64,000 nucleotides of DNA from Arthrobacter sp. zg-Y238. Lineage in GTDB: Bacteria > Actinomycetota > Actinomycetes > Actinomycetales > Micrococcaceae. How positions within the stretch are numbered: position 1 is the first letter of the stretch; every line of letters begins with the position of its first letter. The translations under genes were made by a program, and so were the position numbers. The stretch covers positions 434,001-498,000 of the forward strand of contig NZ_JANFLU010000010.1 of NCBI RefSeq assembly GCF_024385525.1, written 5' to 3'. The notes beneath the pieces were generated by a model. It ran no database searches, was not told where the DNA came from, and saw only the letters and a list, made by a program, of their open reading frames with translations. Positions 1 to 9,149 of the stretch are shown piece after piece.

Positions 1-1661
1 ACGCCGGCGTCCACCGAATCGTCCGACAGCACCTCGGTGACCGTCCGGCGCAGCTGCGGCAGTGCCACGCTCATCCCGGTGTCCAGGGCCAGTTCCGCCT
101 CGAGGCGGGTGATGTCCAGGTCCAGGCCGGTGCAGGCATCGGCCAGGACACGGCCCAGGGCCACCGAATTGCTGAAGACAGCCACCCGGCGGCCGCGCGG
201 CAGCGGCTGGCTGACAGCGATCTGCGCCACGTCGATCAGCTGCTCGTTGGTGGTCACCCGGATGACGCCGGACTGGCGGAGCATCGCGTCCAGGGCACCC
301 GGAGGGGCCTGCGTGGTGCGCACGGCGTGGCCGGGCGGAAGCTGGAGGCCGGTCACGTCCGACTTGGCGACGATCACGGGTTTGGTGCGCGCCAGCCTGC
401 GCGCCAGGCGGGAGAACTTACGCGGGTTCCCCACCGATTCCAGGTACATCGCGACAACCTTGGTGTCGGCGTCGTCCTCCCAGTACTGCATGGCGTCATT
501 GCCGGAGACGTCGGCCCGGTTGCCGGCGGAGATGGTGGACGACAGTCCCAGCGCGCGCCGCTGGGCAGTGGCGTAGAGCAGGACGCCGATGGCGGCGGAC
601 TGGCTGAAGAGCCCCAGTCCCCCGCGCCGGGGCAGGGCCGGTGCCATGGAAGCATTCAGGGACACATCCGGCCGGGTATTGATCAGGCCCAGCGACGCCG
701 GCCCGACCACCCGCATGCCGTGGGCCCGTGCGCGTCGGACCAGGGCACGTTGCCGGGCCAGCCCCTCCGGGCCCTTCGGCCCGAAACCGGCGGTGACCAC
801 CAGCAGGGCCTTCACCCCGGCGGCAGCGCATTCATCCGCCACCTCCAGGACCTGTTCGTAGGGCACGGCAATGACGGCCAGCTGGACCGTTTCCGGCACT
901 TCGGAGATCCGGCTGTAGGAAATCATGCCGGCCAGTTCGAAGGCTTCCGGATTGATGGCGTACACGGATCCCTTGAAGCCGCCCTCGATGATGTGCTCGA
1001 GCAGCTGGTAGCCCACCGAGCCCCATTCCCGGCTGGCCCCGATGACGGCGATGGACGACGGCGAGAGCAGGTCCGCCACGCTGCGGGCCTCGGCGCGGTG
1101 TTCCCGTGCTTCCATGACTGCCAGCGATTTCTCCGTCGGGTCGATGTTGAAGTCCAGGGCGATCACGCCGTCGTCGAAGTGCCGGCTTACCTCGTAGCCG
1201 GCGTCGGCGAAGACGCCGATCATTTTGCGGTTCTCGGGAAGGACTTCCGCGGAGAAGCGGCGGATGCCGTTTTCGCGGGCCGCGGCGGCCAGGTGCTCCA
1301 GCAGGATGGACCCCAGTCCGCGGCCCTGGTGGCCGTCCGCTATGTTGAAGGCAACCTCGGCTTCGGTGGGATCGTCGAGCCGGTCGTAGCGGCCGATGCC
1401 GATGATTTCATCACCGATGGTGATGACGAACGCCACCCGGTCCCGGTAGTCGACGTTGGTGAAGCGCTCCAGCTCCTTGTTGGTGAGCTTGGCCTTATAG
1501 GTGAAGAACCGCAGGTAGATGGAACTCTGCGACTGCCGCATGTGGAAGGCCTGCAGTGCGTCCGCGTCGGAGGGGGAAACGGGGCGCAGATGGCCGGTCC
1601 CCCCGTCCCGCAACACGACGTCGGCTTCCCAATATTCGGGGTAATGTCCCTGCTCCACCAT
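1..1661 (-). CDS. GNAT / ADP-forming acyl-CoA-synthetase-like protein acetyltransferase (5' part, runs off left edge)
   Basis: Translating the minus strand gives an uninterrupted frame of about 553 codons that continues past base 1. The first ~170 residues form a GNAT acetyltransferase domain (acetyl-CoA loop near GHQGRGLGSILLEHL). A CoA-binding Rossmann domain follows (IAVIGASREWGSVGY), then a succinyl-CoA-synthetase-like domain. This N-terminal GNAT arrangement is known from actinobacterial Pat-type lysine acetyltransferases; enterobacterial Pat has the reverse order. It probably acetylates acyl-CoA synthetases and other enzymes in the cytoplasm. The start is uncertain: ATG at 1661 reads MVEQGHYPEYWEADVVLRDG, but in-frame ATGs at 1691 and 1697 are possible and none has a strong ribosome site. 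It is divergent from parC. The C-terminal ATP-grasp part is outside the window. Confidence 0.82.
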   Translation of the reverse strand, partial: MVEQGHYPEYWEADVVLRDGGTGHLRPVSPSDADALQAFHMRQSQSSIYLRFFTYKAKLTNKELERFTNVDYRDRVAFVITIGDEIIGIGRYDRLDDPTEAEVAFNIADGHQGRGLGSILLEHLAAAARENGIRRFSAEVLPENRKMIGVFADAGYEVSRHFDDGVIALDFNIDPTEKSLAVMEAREHRAEARSVADLLSPSSIAVIGASREWGSVGYQLLEHIIEGGFKGSVYAINPEAFELAGMISYSRISEVPETVQLAVIAVPYEQVLEVADECAAAGVKALLVVTAGFGPKGPEGLARQRALVRRARAHGMRVVGPASLGLINTRPDVSLNASMAPALPRRGGLGLFSQSAAIGVLLYATAQRRALGLSSTISAGNRADVSGNDAMQYWEDDADTKVVAMYLESVGNPRKFSRLARRLARTKPVIVAKSDVTGLQLPPGHAVRTTQAPPGALDAMLRQSGVIRVTTNEQLIDVAQIAVSQPLPRGRRVAVFSNSVALGRVLADACTGLDLDITRLEAELALDTGMSVALPQLRRTVTEVLSDDSVDAG

Positions 1662-1789
1662 AGAATCAGAGTAGTGGGCAAACTTCCCCATAGTCATCCA
1701 CCCGCTCTGTACAGCGTGGCTTCCCACCGCGTGGATTGTGTACGGCGCGGAACACCTGTCCCCTAACACTGCAAGGATTCGACAACAGC

Positions 1790-4288
1790 ATGGCCCGGCG
1801 CCAACCCGTCTCCAAATCCGTACCCGGCGAAAAGATCGCCGAGAACATCATCGAGATAGATGTCACCACCGAGATGGAGGGCTCCTTCCTCGAATACGCC
1901 TACTCGGTGATCTATTCGCGTGCCCTCCCCGACGCACGCGACGGCCTGAAGCCTGTCCAGCGGCGCATCCTGTACATGATGTCGGACATGGGGCTGCGCC
2001 CGGACCGCGGACATGTGAAGTCCGCCCGCGTGGTGGGCGAGGTGATGGGCAAGCTGCACCCGCACGGAGACACGGCCATTTACGACGCCATGGTGCGCAT
2101 GGCGCAGGACTGGGCGCTGCGCCTGCCCCTGATCGACGGCCACGGCAACTTCGGTTCGCTCGACGACGGTCCTGCCGCCGCCCGTTACACGGAAGCCCGG
2201 CTGGCGGCCCCGGCCCTGACCCTGACGGATCACCTGGACGAAGACGTAGTGGACTTTGTCCCGAACTACGACAACCAGCTCCAGCAGCCCGAAGTCCTGC
2301 CCGCGGCCTTCCCCAACCTGCTGGTCAACGGCGCCACGGGTATTGCCGTGGGCATGGCCACAAACATGGCGCCGCACAACCTCGGCGAGGTTATTGCCGC
2401 CACCCAGCACCTGATCGCCAACCCGGACGCCGGGCTGGACGAGCTGATGCGCTTCATCCCCGGACCGGACCTGCCCACGGGCGGACGGATCGTCGGGCTC
2501 GACGGCATCCGCGATGCCTACGCCACCGGCCGCGGTTCCTTCAAGACCCGCGCCAAGGTGGAAGTGGAGCAGCTCACCGCGCGCCGCACCGGCCTGGTGG
2601 TCACCGAGCTGCCCTACATGGTCGGCCCGGAAAAGGTCATTGAAAAAATCAAGGACGCCGTGACGTCCAAGAAGCTGCAGGGCATCTCCGACATTGTGGA
2701 CCTCACCGACCGCAGCCACGGCCTGCGCCTGGTGATCGAGCTGAAGAACGGGTTCAACCCCAACGCCGTGCTCGCCCAGCTGTACAAGTTCACGCCCATG
2801 GAGGATTCCTTCGGCATCAACAACGTCACCCTGGTGGACGGCCAGCCCCGGACCCTGGGCCTGGTTGAGCTGCTGCAGGTCTACGTTGCGCACCGTCTCG
2901 GTGTGGTCCGCCGCCGCACCGCCTACCGGCTTCGCCGGAAGCAGGACCGGCTGCACCTGGTCGAGGGCCTGCTGATCGCCATTGTGGACATTGACGAGGT
3001 CATCCAGATCATCCGGTCCTCGGATGAAACGGCCCAGGCCCGGGAACGGCTGATGGCCGTCTACGACCTGACCGAAGTCCAGGCCAGCCACATCCTCGAG
3101 CTGCGCCTGCGGCAGCTGACCAAGTACTCCCGCATCGAACTCGAAAAGGAGCAGGACGAGCTGCGGAAGGCCATCGAGGAACTCGAGGCGATTCTCGGCT
3201 CCGAGCAGCGGCTGCGCTCCCTGGTCTCGGATGAACTGGGCGAAGTGGCGGCAAAATACGCGACGCCGCGGCGTACGGTTCTGCTCGAATCGGAGGCCGC
3301 TTCACCCCTGAAGGGTGCGGCAGTGACCGCTGCCGCCGGCGTCGCAGGCAAGGGCGCCAAGGCGGTCCTTCCGCTGGAGATCCCGGACGATCCCTGCTGG
3401 GCCATCCTGTCCGCCTCCGGCCAGGTGGCACGGACCTCGGACCAGGAACCGCTCGCCGAAGGAGGGCAGCGGGTGCGCCACGACGTGTTCCGATCGGTGG
3501 TGAAGACCACCGCCCGCGGTGAGATCGGGGCGCTGACCTCCTCCGGCCGGATGATCCGGATCTCCGTCCTTGACCTGCCTGCACTGCCCTCGACCGCCGG
3601 CCTGCCGAACCTTGCCGGCGGCGTGCCCGTCAAGGAATTCATGACCCTGGGCAAGGGCGAAAAGCTGGTGGGGCTCGTCCCGTTGAACGCCGTGGTGGCC
3701 ATCGGCACCCGCAACGGCGTGGTGAAGCGGGTCAATCCGGATTACCCGCTGAACCGCGATGACTGGGAAGCCATCACGCTCAAGCCCAAGGACGAGGTCA
3801 TCGGGGTGTCCGTAGCCGCGGACGAGACGGATGAACTGGTCTTTATCACCCGGTCGGCGCAGCTGCTGCACTTCCCTGCCTCCGCGGTCCGCGCCCAGGG
3901 CCGTACGGCAAGCGGCGTGGCCGGGATCAAGCTGGCAGCCGACGACGCCGCGGTGTTCTTCGGCGCCGTGGCTGCGGAGGATCCCGACGCCGTCGTCGTC
4001 ACCGTTTCAACCACCACCGAGGCCCTGCCGGGCACACCCGGCGGCTCGGTGAAGGTGACACCGTTTGCCGAATACCCTGCCAAGGGCCGGGCAACTGCCG
4101 GCGTCCGGGCACACCGCTTCCTGAAGGGCGAAGATTCGCTGTCCGTGGCCTGGGCCGGACACGGCCCCGCGAAGGCATCCGCAGCCAACGGAGTGGCGCG
4201 GGCCCTGCCCACCGAACACGGCCGGCGGGACGGCTCCGGCGTACCCCTGGCCAACGCGGTGGACGCCGTAGGACCAAGCCAGGGCTGA
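1790..4288 (+). CDS. parC: DNA topoisomerase IV-type subunit A (GyrA/ParC family)
   Basis: 832-residue type IIA topoisomerase cleavage subunit. The winged-helix/tower core holds the catalytic tyrosine Y133 in [10 protein letters not shown] and a quinolone-region motif [15 protein letters not shown], with T95 and D99 at the positions of E. coli GyrA S83 and D87. A C-terminal beta-pinwheel follows from about residue 510, but I see no canonical GyrA box, which fits a ParC-like decatenase better than a gyrase. Start chosen at ATG 1790, with AAGGA 12 nt upstream; upstream in-frame codons lack similarity. The partner ATPase subunit is the parE-like gene at 17009-19120. Actinobacteria with such a second pair carry it besides gyrBA. 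The gene ends at a shared bidirectional terminator. Confidence 0.9.
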   Translation: MARRQPVSKSVPGEKIAENIIEIDVTTEMEGSFLEYAYSVIYSRALPDARDGLKPVQRRILYMMSDMGLRPDRGHVKSARVVGEVMGKLHPHGDTAIYDAMVRMAQDWALRLPLIDGHGNFGSLDDGPAAARYTEARLAAPALTLTDHLDEDVVDFVPNYDNQLQQPEVLPAAFPNLLVNGATGIAVGMATNMAPHNLGEVIAATQHLIANPDAGLDELMRFIPGPDLPTGGRIVGLDGIRDAYATGRGSFKTRAKVEVEQLTARRTGLVVTELPYMVGPEKVIEKIKDAVTSKKLQGISDIVDLTDRSHGLRLVIELKNGFNPNAVLAQLYKFTPMEDSFGINNVTLVDGQPRTLGLVELLQVYVAHRLGVVRRRTAYRLRRKQDRLHLVEGLLIAIVDIDEVIQIIRSSDETAQARERLMAVYDLTEVQASHILELRLRQLTKYSRIELEKEQDELRKAIEELEAILGSEQRLRSLVSDELGEVAAKYATPRRTVLLESEAASPLKGAAVTAAAGVAGKGAKAVLPLEIPDDPCWAILSASGQVARTSDQEPLAEGGQRVRHDVFRSVVKTTARGEIGALTSSGRMIRISVLDLPALPSTAGLPNLAGGVPVKEFMTLGKGEKLVGLVPLNAVVAIGTRNGVVKRVNPDYPLNRDDWEAITLKPKDEVIGVSVAADETDELVFITRSAQLLHFPASAVRAQGRTASGVAGIKLAADDAAVFFGAVAAEDPDAVVVTVSTTTEALPGTPGGSVKVTPFAEYPAKGRATAGVRAHRFLKGEDSLSVAWAGHGPAKASAANGVARALPTEHGRRDGSGVPLANAVDAVGPSQG

Positions 4289-4302
4289 CATCAGGCATTA
4301 AC

Positions 4303-4353
4303 AAAAAACGGGCGGGCCCGGGAGCTGAATGCTCCCCGGCCGGCCCGTTTTTT
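4303..4353. terminator. Bidirectional terminator between parC and copA
   Basis: A-tract, GC-rich stem around a short TGAAT loop, then T-tract. AAAAAACGGGC pairs with GCCCGTTTTTT and CCGGGAGC with GCTCCCCGG. It lies between convergent genes and can serve both strands. Confidence 0.8.
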
Positions 4354-4370
4354 AGTGCGCGGCTGTCTTC

Positions 4371-6638
4371 CTATTTGCTTCCTAATTTGCCGAAGCTGCG
4401 CAGCCGCAGTGAATTGCCGACCACCAGCACCGAGCTCGCCGCCATCGCAGCCCCCGCAATCATGGGGTTGAGCAGTCCGGAGGCTGCCACCGGGATGCCC
4501 ACCGCGTTGTAGAAGAACGCCCAGAACAGGTTGGTCTTGATGGTCGCCAGCGTCCGCCGGGAAAGTTCGACGGCGGTGGCCACCTGTCCCAGGCTGCTGC
4601 CCATCACGGTCAGGTCCGCCGCTTCCATGGCGACGTCGGTGCCGGATCCCATGGCTATGCCCAGATCCGCCTGGGCCAGTGCCGCGGCGTCGTTCACGCC
4701 GTCCCCGGCCATGGCCACCGTGCGTCCCTGTGCCTGGAGCCGTCGGACGGCGTCGACCTTCCCTTCGGGACGGACATCGGCAAGCACGTCCTCCGCCGGA
4801 ATTCCGACCTGTTCCGCGACCTGCGCGGCCACCACCGCGTTGTCGCCAGTCAGCAGCACCGGATGCAGGCCCAGGCTGCGGAACCGTGCAATGGCCTCCG
4901 CGGAGCCCTCCTTGACGGTGTCCTGCAGGCTGATGATTCCGGCGGCCCGGCGATCCACCGCCACCAGGACGGCAGTGGCGCCGGCCTCCTGCTCTTCCCG
5001 CAGTGCGGCGTAGGCAGCGTCCGGCAGGTCTATCCCGTTTTCGTCCAGCCAGGCCGGGCGTCCGGCCACTATGCGGTGTCCGTCCACGGTGCCGCGGACT
5101 CCCCCGCCCGGTGCCGAATCGAAGTCGGTGACCGGTACGGTGCCGGGGCCGGTACGTGCGGAGGCGGCGATGGCACGGGCAATCGGGTGCTCCCCGGCGT
5201 CCTCAACGGAGCCGGCCAGGCGCAGCAGGTCTTCAGTCGTGAGGTCTGCTGAAGCAGTGTCCAGCAGCCGGATCCGGGCCACGGACAGCCGGCCCGAGGT
5301 GATGGTGCCGGTCTTGTCCAGCACAATGGTGTCCACTGTTCGGGTGTCCTCCAGTACTTGGGCGCCCTTGATGAGGATGCCCAGCTGCGCGCCGCGGCCG
5401 GTTCCGGTCAGCAGGCCCACCGGGGTGGCGAGGCCGAGGGCGCACGGGCAGGCGATCACCAGCACGGTCACGGCGGCGGTGAAGGCGGCCTGCAGGTCGC
5501 CGACGAGAAGCATCCACAACACGAACGTCAGGACCGCGATCGCGAGGACCACCGGAACGAAGACGGCACTGATCCGGTCCGCCAGCCGGGCGATCGGCGC
5601 CTTGGAGGACTGCGCATCGCTGACGAGGCGGCCCATCTGCGCCAGGGTGGTCTCGCTGCCTACCCGGGTGGCCCGCACCAGCAGGCGTCCGGAGGTGTTG
5701 ATGGTGGCGCCCGTGACCGGGCTGTTGACATCCACCTCCACCGGCAGCGACTCGCCGGTGATGAGGGAAGCATCCACCGCGGACCGGCCCTCCAGGACCA
5801 CGCCGTCAGCTGGGATCTTTTCTCCGGGCCGGACAACAAATACGTCGCCGACTTCCAGCCGGTCCGCGGGGACGCGGACCTCCTGCCCGTCCCGCAGCAC
5901 GGTTGCGTCCTTGGCACCGAGGTTCAGCAGTGCCTTGAGCGCATCCGTTGCCTTGGTTTTGGCGTTGGCCTCCAGGTAGCGGCCCAGCAGCAGGAAGGTG
6001 ACCACCACGGAGGCGACCTCGAAGTACAGGTGCGGGTCCGATCCCATGCCCGGATCCGCGGTAAGTCCCGGATCGACGGCCAGCTGGCCCAGCGAGAACA
6101 GGTACGCAGCCACAACGCCGATGGAGACCAGGGTGTCCATGGTGGAGGCAAGGTGCCGGGCATTGACGGCCGCGGCCCGGTGGAAGGGCCACGCGGACCA
6201 GGTCACCACGGGCAGCGCGAGCAGCGCCACCACCCATCCCCAGTTCGGGAATGCCAGTGCCGGAACCATGGAAATGAGCAGGACCGGAACGCTGAGGACA
6301 GCTGCCAGGATCAGCCGGGGACGCAGCTGTGCCGCTGTTCCGCCGTGGGACATGTGGTCTTCACCGGACATGTGCCCTTCGTGGATGGAAGGCCGGGCAG
6401 GCTGCCGGGTTTTCAACCGGGCGGTGTAGCCCGCCGCATTCACGGCGTCCACAATCTCCTGGTCGGTGACCGCTGCAGGGGCGGTGACCCGCGCGCTTTC
6501 CAGCGGCAGGTTGACTGCGGCCTCGACACCGTCGATCTTTCCGAGCCTGCGCTCCACCCGCGCCACGCAGGAAGCGCACGTCATGCCCTGGATCTCAAGT
6601 TCGACTGCCCTGGTTGCCGCTTGTTCGCGAGTGTCCAT
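4371..6638 (-). CDS. copA: Copper-exporting P1B-type ATPase
   Basis: 755-residue P-type ATPase that pumps Cu(I) out of the cytoplasm. One N-terminal heavy-metal domain has GMTCASC at 18-24, followed by a His/Met-rich linker ([15 protein letters not shown], 86-100). Eight membrane helices are expected. TGES at 294-297 is the actuator, CPC at 397-399 the transmembrane copper site, and D441 in DKTGT the phosphorylated aspartate. The P1B-specific HP dipeptide (EHPIARA) and [10 protein letters not shown] are present. It is the last gene of csoR-copZ-copA and so should be derepressed by Cu(I) through CsoR. Family and metal are clear from the CPC motif and context; Ag(I) transport is also likely. 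Confidence 0.95.
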   Translation of the reverse strand: MDTREQAATRAVELEIQGMTCASCVARVERRLGKIDGVEAAVNLPLESARVTAPAAVTDQEIVDAVNAAGYTARLKTRQPARPSIHEGHMSGEDHMSHGGTAAQLRPRLILAAVLSVPVLLISMVPALAFPNWGWVVALLALPVVTWSAWPFHRAAAVNARHLASTMDTLVSIGVVAAYLFSLGQLAVDPGLTADPGMGSDPHLYFEVASVVVTFLLLGRYLEANAKTKATDALKALLNLGAKDATVLRDGQEVRVPADRLEVGDVFVVRPGEKIPADGVVLEGRSAVDASLITGESLPVEVDVNSPVTGATINTSGRLLVRATRVGSETTLAQMGRLVSDAQSSKAPIARLADRISAVFVPVVLAIAVLTFVLWMLLVGDLQAAFTAAVTVLVIACPCALGLATPVGLLTGTGRGAQLGILIKGAQVLEDTRTVDTIVLDKTGTITSGRLSVARIRLLDTASADLTTEDLLRLAGSVEDAGEHPIARAIAASARTGPGTVPVTDFDSAPGGGVRGTVDGHRIVAGRPAWLDENGIDLPDAAYAALREEQEAGATAVLVAVDRRAAGIISLQDTVKEGSAEAIARFRSLGLHPVLLTGDNAVVAAQVAEQVGIPAEDVLADVRPEGKVDAVRRLQAQGRTVAMAGDGVNDAAALAQADLGIAMGSGTDVAMEAADLTVMGSSLGQVATAVELSRRTLATIKTNLFWAFFYNAVGIPVAASGLLNPMIAGAAMAASSVLVVGNSLRLRSFGKLGSK

Positions 6639-6699
6639 GATGCTTTCCTTTTCCTACTTCCTGCCCGCAGTGTCCGCTTCGTTGCGCTTTGTGCGGCTG

Positions 6700-6924
6700 C
6701 TACGCGTCGGCGCCCACCACCAGGTAACCGGCTTCAGCAACCGCTTCGCCCAGTTCGGCGGGGCTGAGGCTTCGGTTCGCTGTGACAGTAGCGGTTGAAA
6801 TGCCGCCCGCGTTCAGGTCCACGGAGACCTTATCGACGCCGTCGAGTGCCTCCAGTTCCTCAGTCACGGACGCGACGCAGTGGCCGCAGGTCATGCCGGA
6901 GATGTTCAGTGTGGTGGTTTCCAT
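6700..6924 (-). CDS. copZ: Copper chaperone, heavy-metal-associated domain
   Basis: 74-residue single HMA domain with the Cu(I)-binding GMTCGHC motif near residue 10 and the usual beta-alpha-beta-beta-alpha-beta length. It should carry cytosolic Cu(I) to CopA and possibly to CsoR. The ATG has an AAAGGAAG ribosome site about 9 nt upstream. It sits 61 nt upstream of copA and 45 nt downstream of csoR on the same strand, consistent with one operon. Confidence 0.92.
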   Translation of the reverse strand: METTTLNISGMTCGHCVASVTEELEALDGVDKVSVDLNAGGISTATVTANRSLSPAELGEAVAEAGYLVVGADA

Positions 6925-6969
6925 GCGAATCTTCTTCCTTTGGATGGGTGGGTGGACCGGGTGCCGGTC

Positions 6970-7314
6970 CTAGCGGAGCAGCCGGCCGATGGCGTCGGCC
7001 GCCTCCTGGACCTTTGCGGTGACAAGCTCGGGGTTGCCGGTTCGTTCGGACTCCTGCGCGGCGTCTACCAGGCAGTGGGACATGTGGTCCTGGACCAGCC
7101 CGAGGCTGACCGCGTGCAACGCCTTGTTGATGGCGGCGACCTGCGTGAGGATGTCGATGCAGTATTTGTCCTCCTCGACCATGCGCGCGATTCCCCGCAC
7201 CTGGCCCTCGATCCGGCGCAGCCGGCGGAGGTAGGCGTCCTTATCCGACGCGTAACCGTGCGGCCCGTCGTGGGTCTCCACGGTTTCCGGAACGTTCTGC
7301 GTCACTGCGTCCAT
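6970..7314 (-). CDS. csoR: Copper-sensing transcriptional repressor CsoR
   Basis: 114 residues when started at ATG 7314; the frame stays open further upstream but overlaps the divergent regulator and the operators. The all-helical CsoR/RcnR fold is recognisable (YLRRLRRIEGQVRGIARMVEEDKYC...). The Cu(I) ligands C52, H77 and C81 have the same spacing (25 and 4 residues) as C36/H61/C65 of the Mycobacterium tuberculosis protein. It is first gene of csoR-copZ-copA. Two GC-rich palindromes lie just upstream, one inside the likely promoter spacer, so autoregulation is expected. The ligand set excludes formaldehyde-sensing FrmR and nickel-sensing RcnR. Confidence 0.94.
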   Translation of the reverse strand: MDAVTQNVPETVETHDGPHGYASDKDAYLRRLRRIEGQVRGIARMVEEDKYCIDILTQVAAINKALHAVSLGLVQDHMSHCLVDAAQESERTGNPELVTAKVQEAADAIGRLLR

Positions 7315-7345
7315 TGCCTCTGCTCCTGTCCTTGACTGTCTCCAA

Positions 7346-7373
7346 CCTATACCCTGCCGGGGTATCGATTCAA
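7346..7373 (-). promoter_or_regulatory. Probable csoR promoter with CsoR operator in the spacer
   Basis: On the minus strand a TTGAAT -35 (7368-7373) and TATAGG -10 (7346-7351) are separated by 16 nt. The palindrome ATACCCTGCCGGGGTAT (7349-7365) fills the spacer. CsoR operators are GC-rich TACCC...GGGTA palindromes overlapping the promoter, so bound repressor would block RNA polymerase. The operator is seen directly; the promoter is inferred. Confidence 0.7.
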
Positions 7374-7390
7374 GTACCCCTAGGGGGTAT
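7374..7390. promoter_or_regulatory. Second CsoR-type palindrome
   Basis: GTACCCCTAGGGGGTAT contains the inverted repeat TACCCC/GGGGTA. It is centred 25 bp from the first palindrome and 42 nt before the mntR-like start. It may strengthen CsoR repression of the copper operon or extend copper control to the divergent gene. Confidence 0.65.
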
Positions 7391-7431
7391 TTATTCCCGA
7401 CTGGCGGCGTCCTGCCAGTAAGGTGGAATCC

Positions 7432-8124
7432 GTGGCACACAGTGAACTCTCGACAGCAAGCCAGGATTACCTGAAGGTCATTTGGACCGCGCAGGAATGG
7501 ACGGATGAACCCCTGACGGTGTCCGCGCTGTCCGTCCACATGGGCTTCTCGCCGTCGTCGGTCTCCGAGGCGGTCAAGAAACTGACCGGCCAGGGCCTGC
7601 TGACCCACGCACGCTACGGGTCGATTGCCCTGACGGACGCGGGCGAGAAGGCTGCCGTGGGCATGGTCCGCAGGCACCGGCTGATCGAGACTTTCCTGGT
7701 GGAGTACCTGGGTTACCGCTGGGACGAAGTGCACGACGAAGCCGAACACCTTGAGCACGCCGTATCGGACAAGATGGTGGATGCCCTGGCGGCCCGCCTC
7801 GGCAATCCCGTGCGTGACCCGCACGGCGACCCGATCCCGGCCCCCGACGGCAGTTTTCCCGTGCTGAATGCACGGCGGCTGAGCCGGTGCGAACCCGGCT
7901 CCCGCGGCACGGTGGCCCGCGTCTCCGACAATGAACCCGAACTGCTGCGCTACCTCGCCGGGCTGGGGCTTCATCTGGACACCATGGTGTCCGTGGTGCA
8001 GCGCCAGCCATATGCCGGCACGCTGACCATCGAGGCAGGCGGCCGGACGCTGGACCTGGGCCTGCCCGCGGCGGAAGCCATCTGGATCCTCGAGGTTCCG
8101 GACACCGCCCCCGCAGACCGGTAG
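7432..8124 (+). CDS. mntR: DtxR/MntR-family metal-dependent regulator
   Basis: 230 residues: N-terminal winged helix-turn-helix, dimerisation and metal domain, and a C-terminal FeoA/SH3-like domain. Metal ligands resemble Bacillus MntR rather than DtxR. D12 takes the place of the DtxR methionine, and E105 in HDEAEHLEH takes the place of DtxR Cys102, next to E108 and H109; H82 is also kept. This suggests Mn(II) rather than Fe(II) sensing (inference). GTG at 7432 is preferred because AAGGTGG lies 6 nt upstream; GTG at 7423 is the alternative. It is divergent from the copper operon. No manganese transporter gene is adjacent. Confidence 0.83.
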   Translation: MAHSELSTASQDYLKVIWTAQEWTDEPLTVSALSVHMGFSPSSVSEAVKKLTGQGLLTHARYGSIALTDAGEKAAVGMVRRHRLIETFLVEYLGYRWDEVHDEAEHLEHAVSDKMVDALAARLGNPVRDPHGDPIPAPDGSFPVLNARRLSRCEPGSRGTVARVSDNEPELLRYLAGLGLHLDTMVSVVQRQPYAGTLTIEAGGRTLDLGLPAAEAIWILEVPDTAPADR

Positions 8125-8147
8125 CGCGCTCTTCCCTTAGAACCCTG

Positions 8148-9140
8148 CTACAACACCGGCTTGTCGAAGACCACTTCCCGGTGCGTGGGCTTGTAGCCCA
8201 GGCTTTCGTACAGGCCCAGGGCCCCGGACGGGTTCTCCGTGTCCACGCCGAGCCCGGCGTTGTCCATGCCGCCCTGCCGGAACCGGCGCATTGCTTCACG
8301 CAGCATCGCCGGAGCCAGTTTCCGTCCCCGCCAGTCCCGCCGCACGCCCAGGAGCATGGTGTAACCCTCTTTGTAGCCGTGGATGTCCTCGCTCTCCGGA
8401 TCGAAGCTCGCCAGTTGGTAGGCGGCAACCTCCCCGGAGGCGGCGTCCACCACGGCAAAGCTCCATTTCGGCCGGAACTGCGGATGGTCCACAGCGAATC
8501 CCCAGCGTTCCTTGTTCCGCGGCTCGCTGCCCCAGTGGTCCTTGAACGCTTCGTTGTGCGCCCGGCGTACGGCGTCCGAAATCTCCGCATTGAAGGTCCG
8601 GAACTCCATGCCCTCCGGCAGCACCGCGTCGGGCAGGTCCCCGGCCAGCGGCCGGCTCATCTCGGTGAAGTACCGGACCACCTCTGCACCCTCGGACTGC
8701 AGCAGTGCCACCTGGAAGGCGTTGGATTCCTCGGCGTAAGTGCGCAGCACCCCGTGTTTCCGGTGTTCGGTGAGCAGCCGCTGGCGCAGGCGGGTTTCCT
8801 GCCAGCGGTAGACCTTCGACCCGATGCCCCGGCGCCGCCACTGCGGGTCCACCCCGCCGAAGCCCGAGCCGGTCTCCGATCCGGGGTTCAAGGCGATCCG
8901 GCCGTAGGCCCGGGCCGCACCGGTTTTATCCAGCCCGATCAGCGTGTCCTGCGCGGGATCGCCGGACTTGGTTTCCAGCGCCTGCTCCAGGTCCCTGCGG
9001 TCCTCCACCCATCCCGGTCTGTCCGCCGCCGCTATCCTGCGGATCAGGGCGTACCAGGCGTCGACGTCGTCGGCTCCGATAGAGCGCCAGCGCAGGCCGG
9101 TTTCCGACCCGGGGAACAGGGGTGGGGAAGGCGTCTGCAT
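8148..9140 (-). CDS. Tandem GNAT-family N-acetyltransferase
   Basis: 330 residues with two GNAT folds. The N-terminal one has an acetyl-CoA loop at VDPQWRRRGIGSKV (~95-110). The C-terminal one has LGVRRDWRGRKLAPAML (~265-280), followed by the alpha/beta end LYESLGYKPTHREVVF. The layout resembles mycothiol synthase MshD and related two-domain acetyltransferases, but I cannot assign the substrate. It begins 9 nt after the cydDC stop on the same strand, so it may be read through from the cyd operon. Confidence 0.8.
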   Translation of the reverse strand: MQTPSPPLFPGSETGLRWRSIGADDVDAWYALIRRIAAADRPGWVEDRRDLEQALETKSGDPAQDTLIGLDKTGAARAYGRIALNPGSETGSGFGGVDPQWRRRGIGSKVYRWQETRLRQRLLTEHRKHGVLRTYAEESNAFQVALLQSEGAEVVRYFTEMSRPLAGDLPDAVLPEGMEFRTFNAEISDAVRRAHNEAFKDHWGSEPRNKERWGFAVDHPQFRPKWSFAVVDAASGEVAAYQLASFDPESEDIHGYKEGYTMLLGVRRDWRGRKLAPAMLREAMRRFRQGGMDNAGLGVDTENPSGALGLYESLGYKPTHREVVFDKPVL

Positions 9141-9149
9141 CCATCCACC

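Noticed and set aside
327-1766. Long open frame on the plus strand opposite the GNAT/acyl-CoA-synthetase gene
   Set aside because: Its product has no recognisable motif. The opposite strand gives a clear two-domain enzyme, and antisense frames stay open by chance in high-GC DNA.
1763-3091. 442-residue minus-strand frame inside parC
   Set aside because: Antisense shadow of parC; parC has all family motifs, this frame none.
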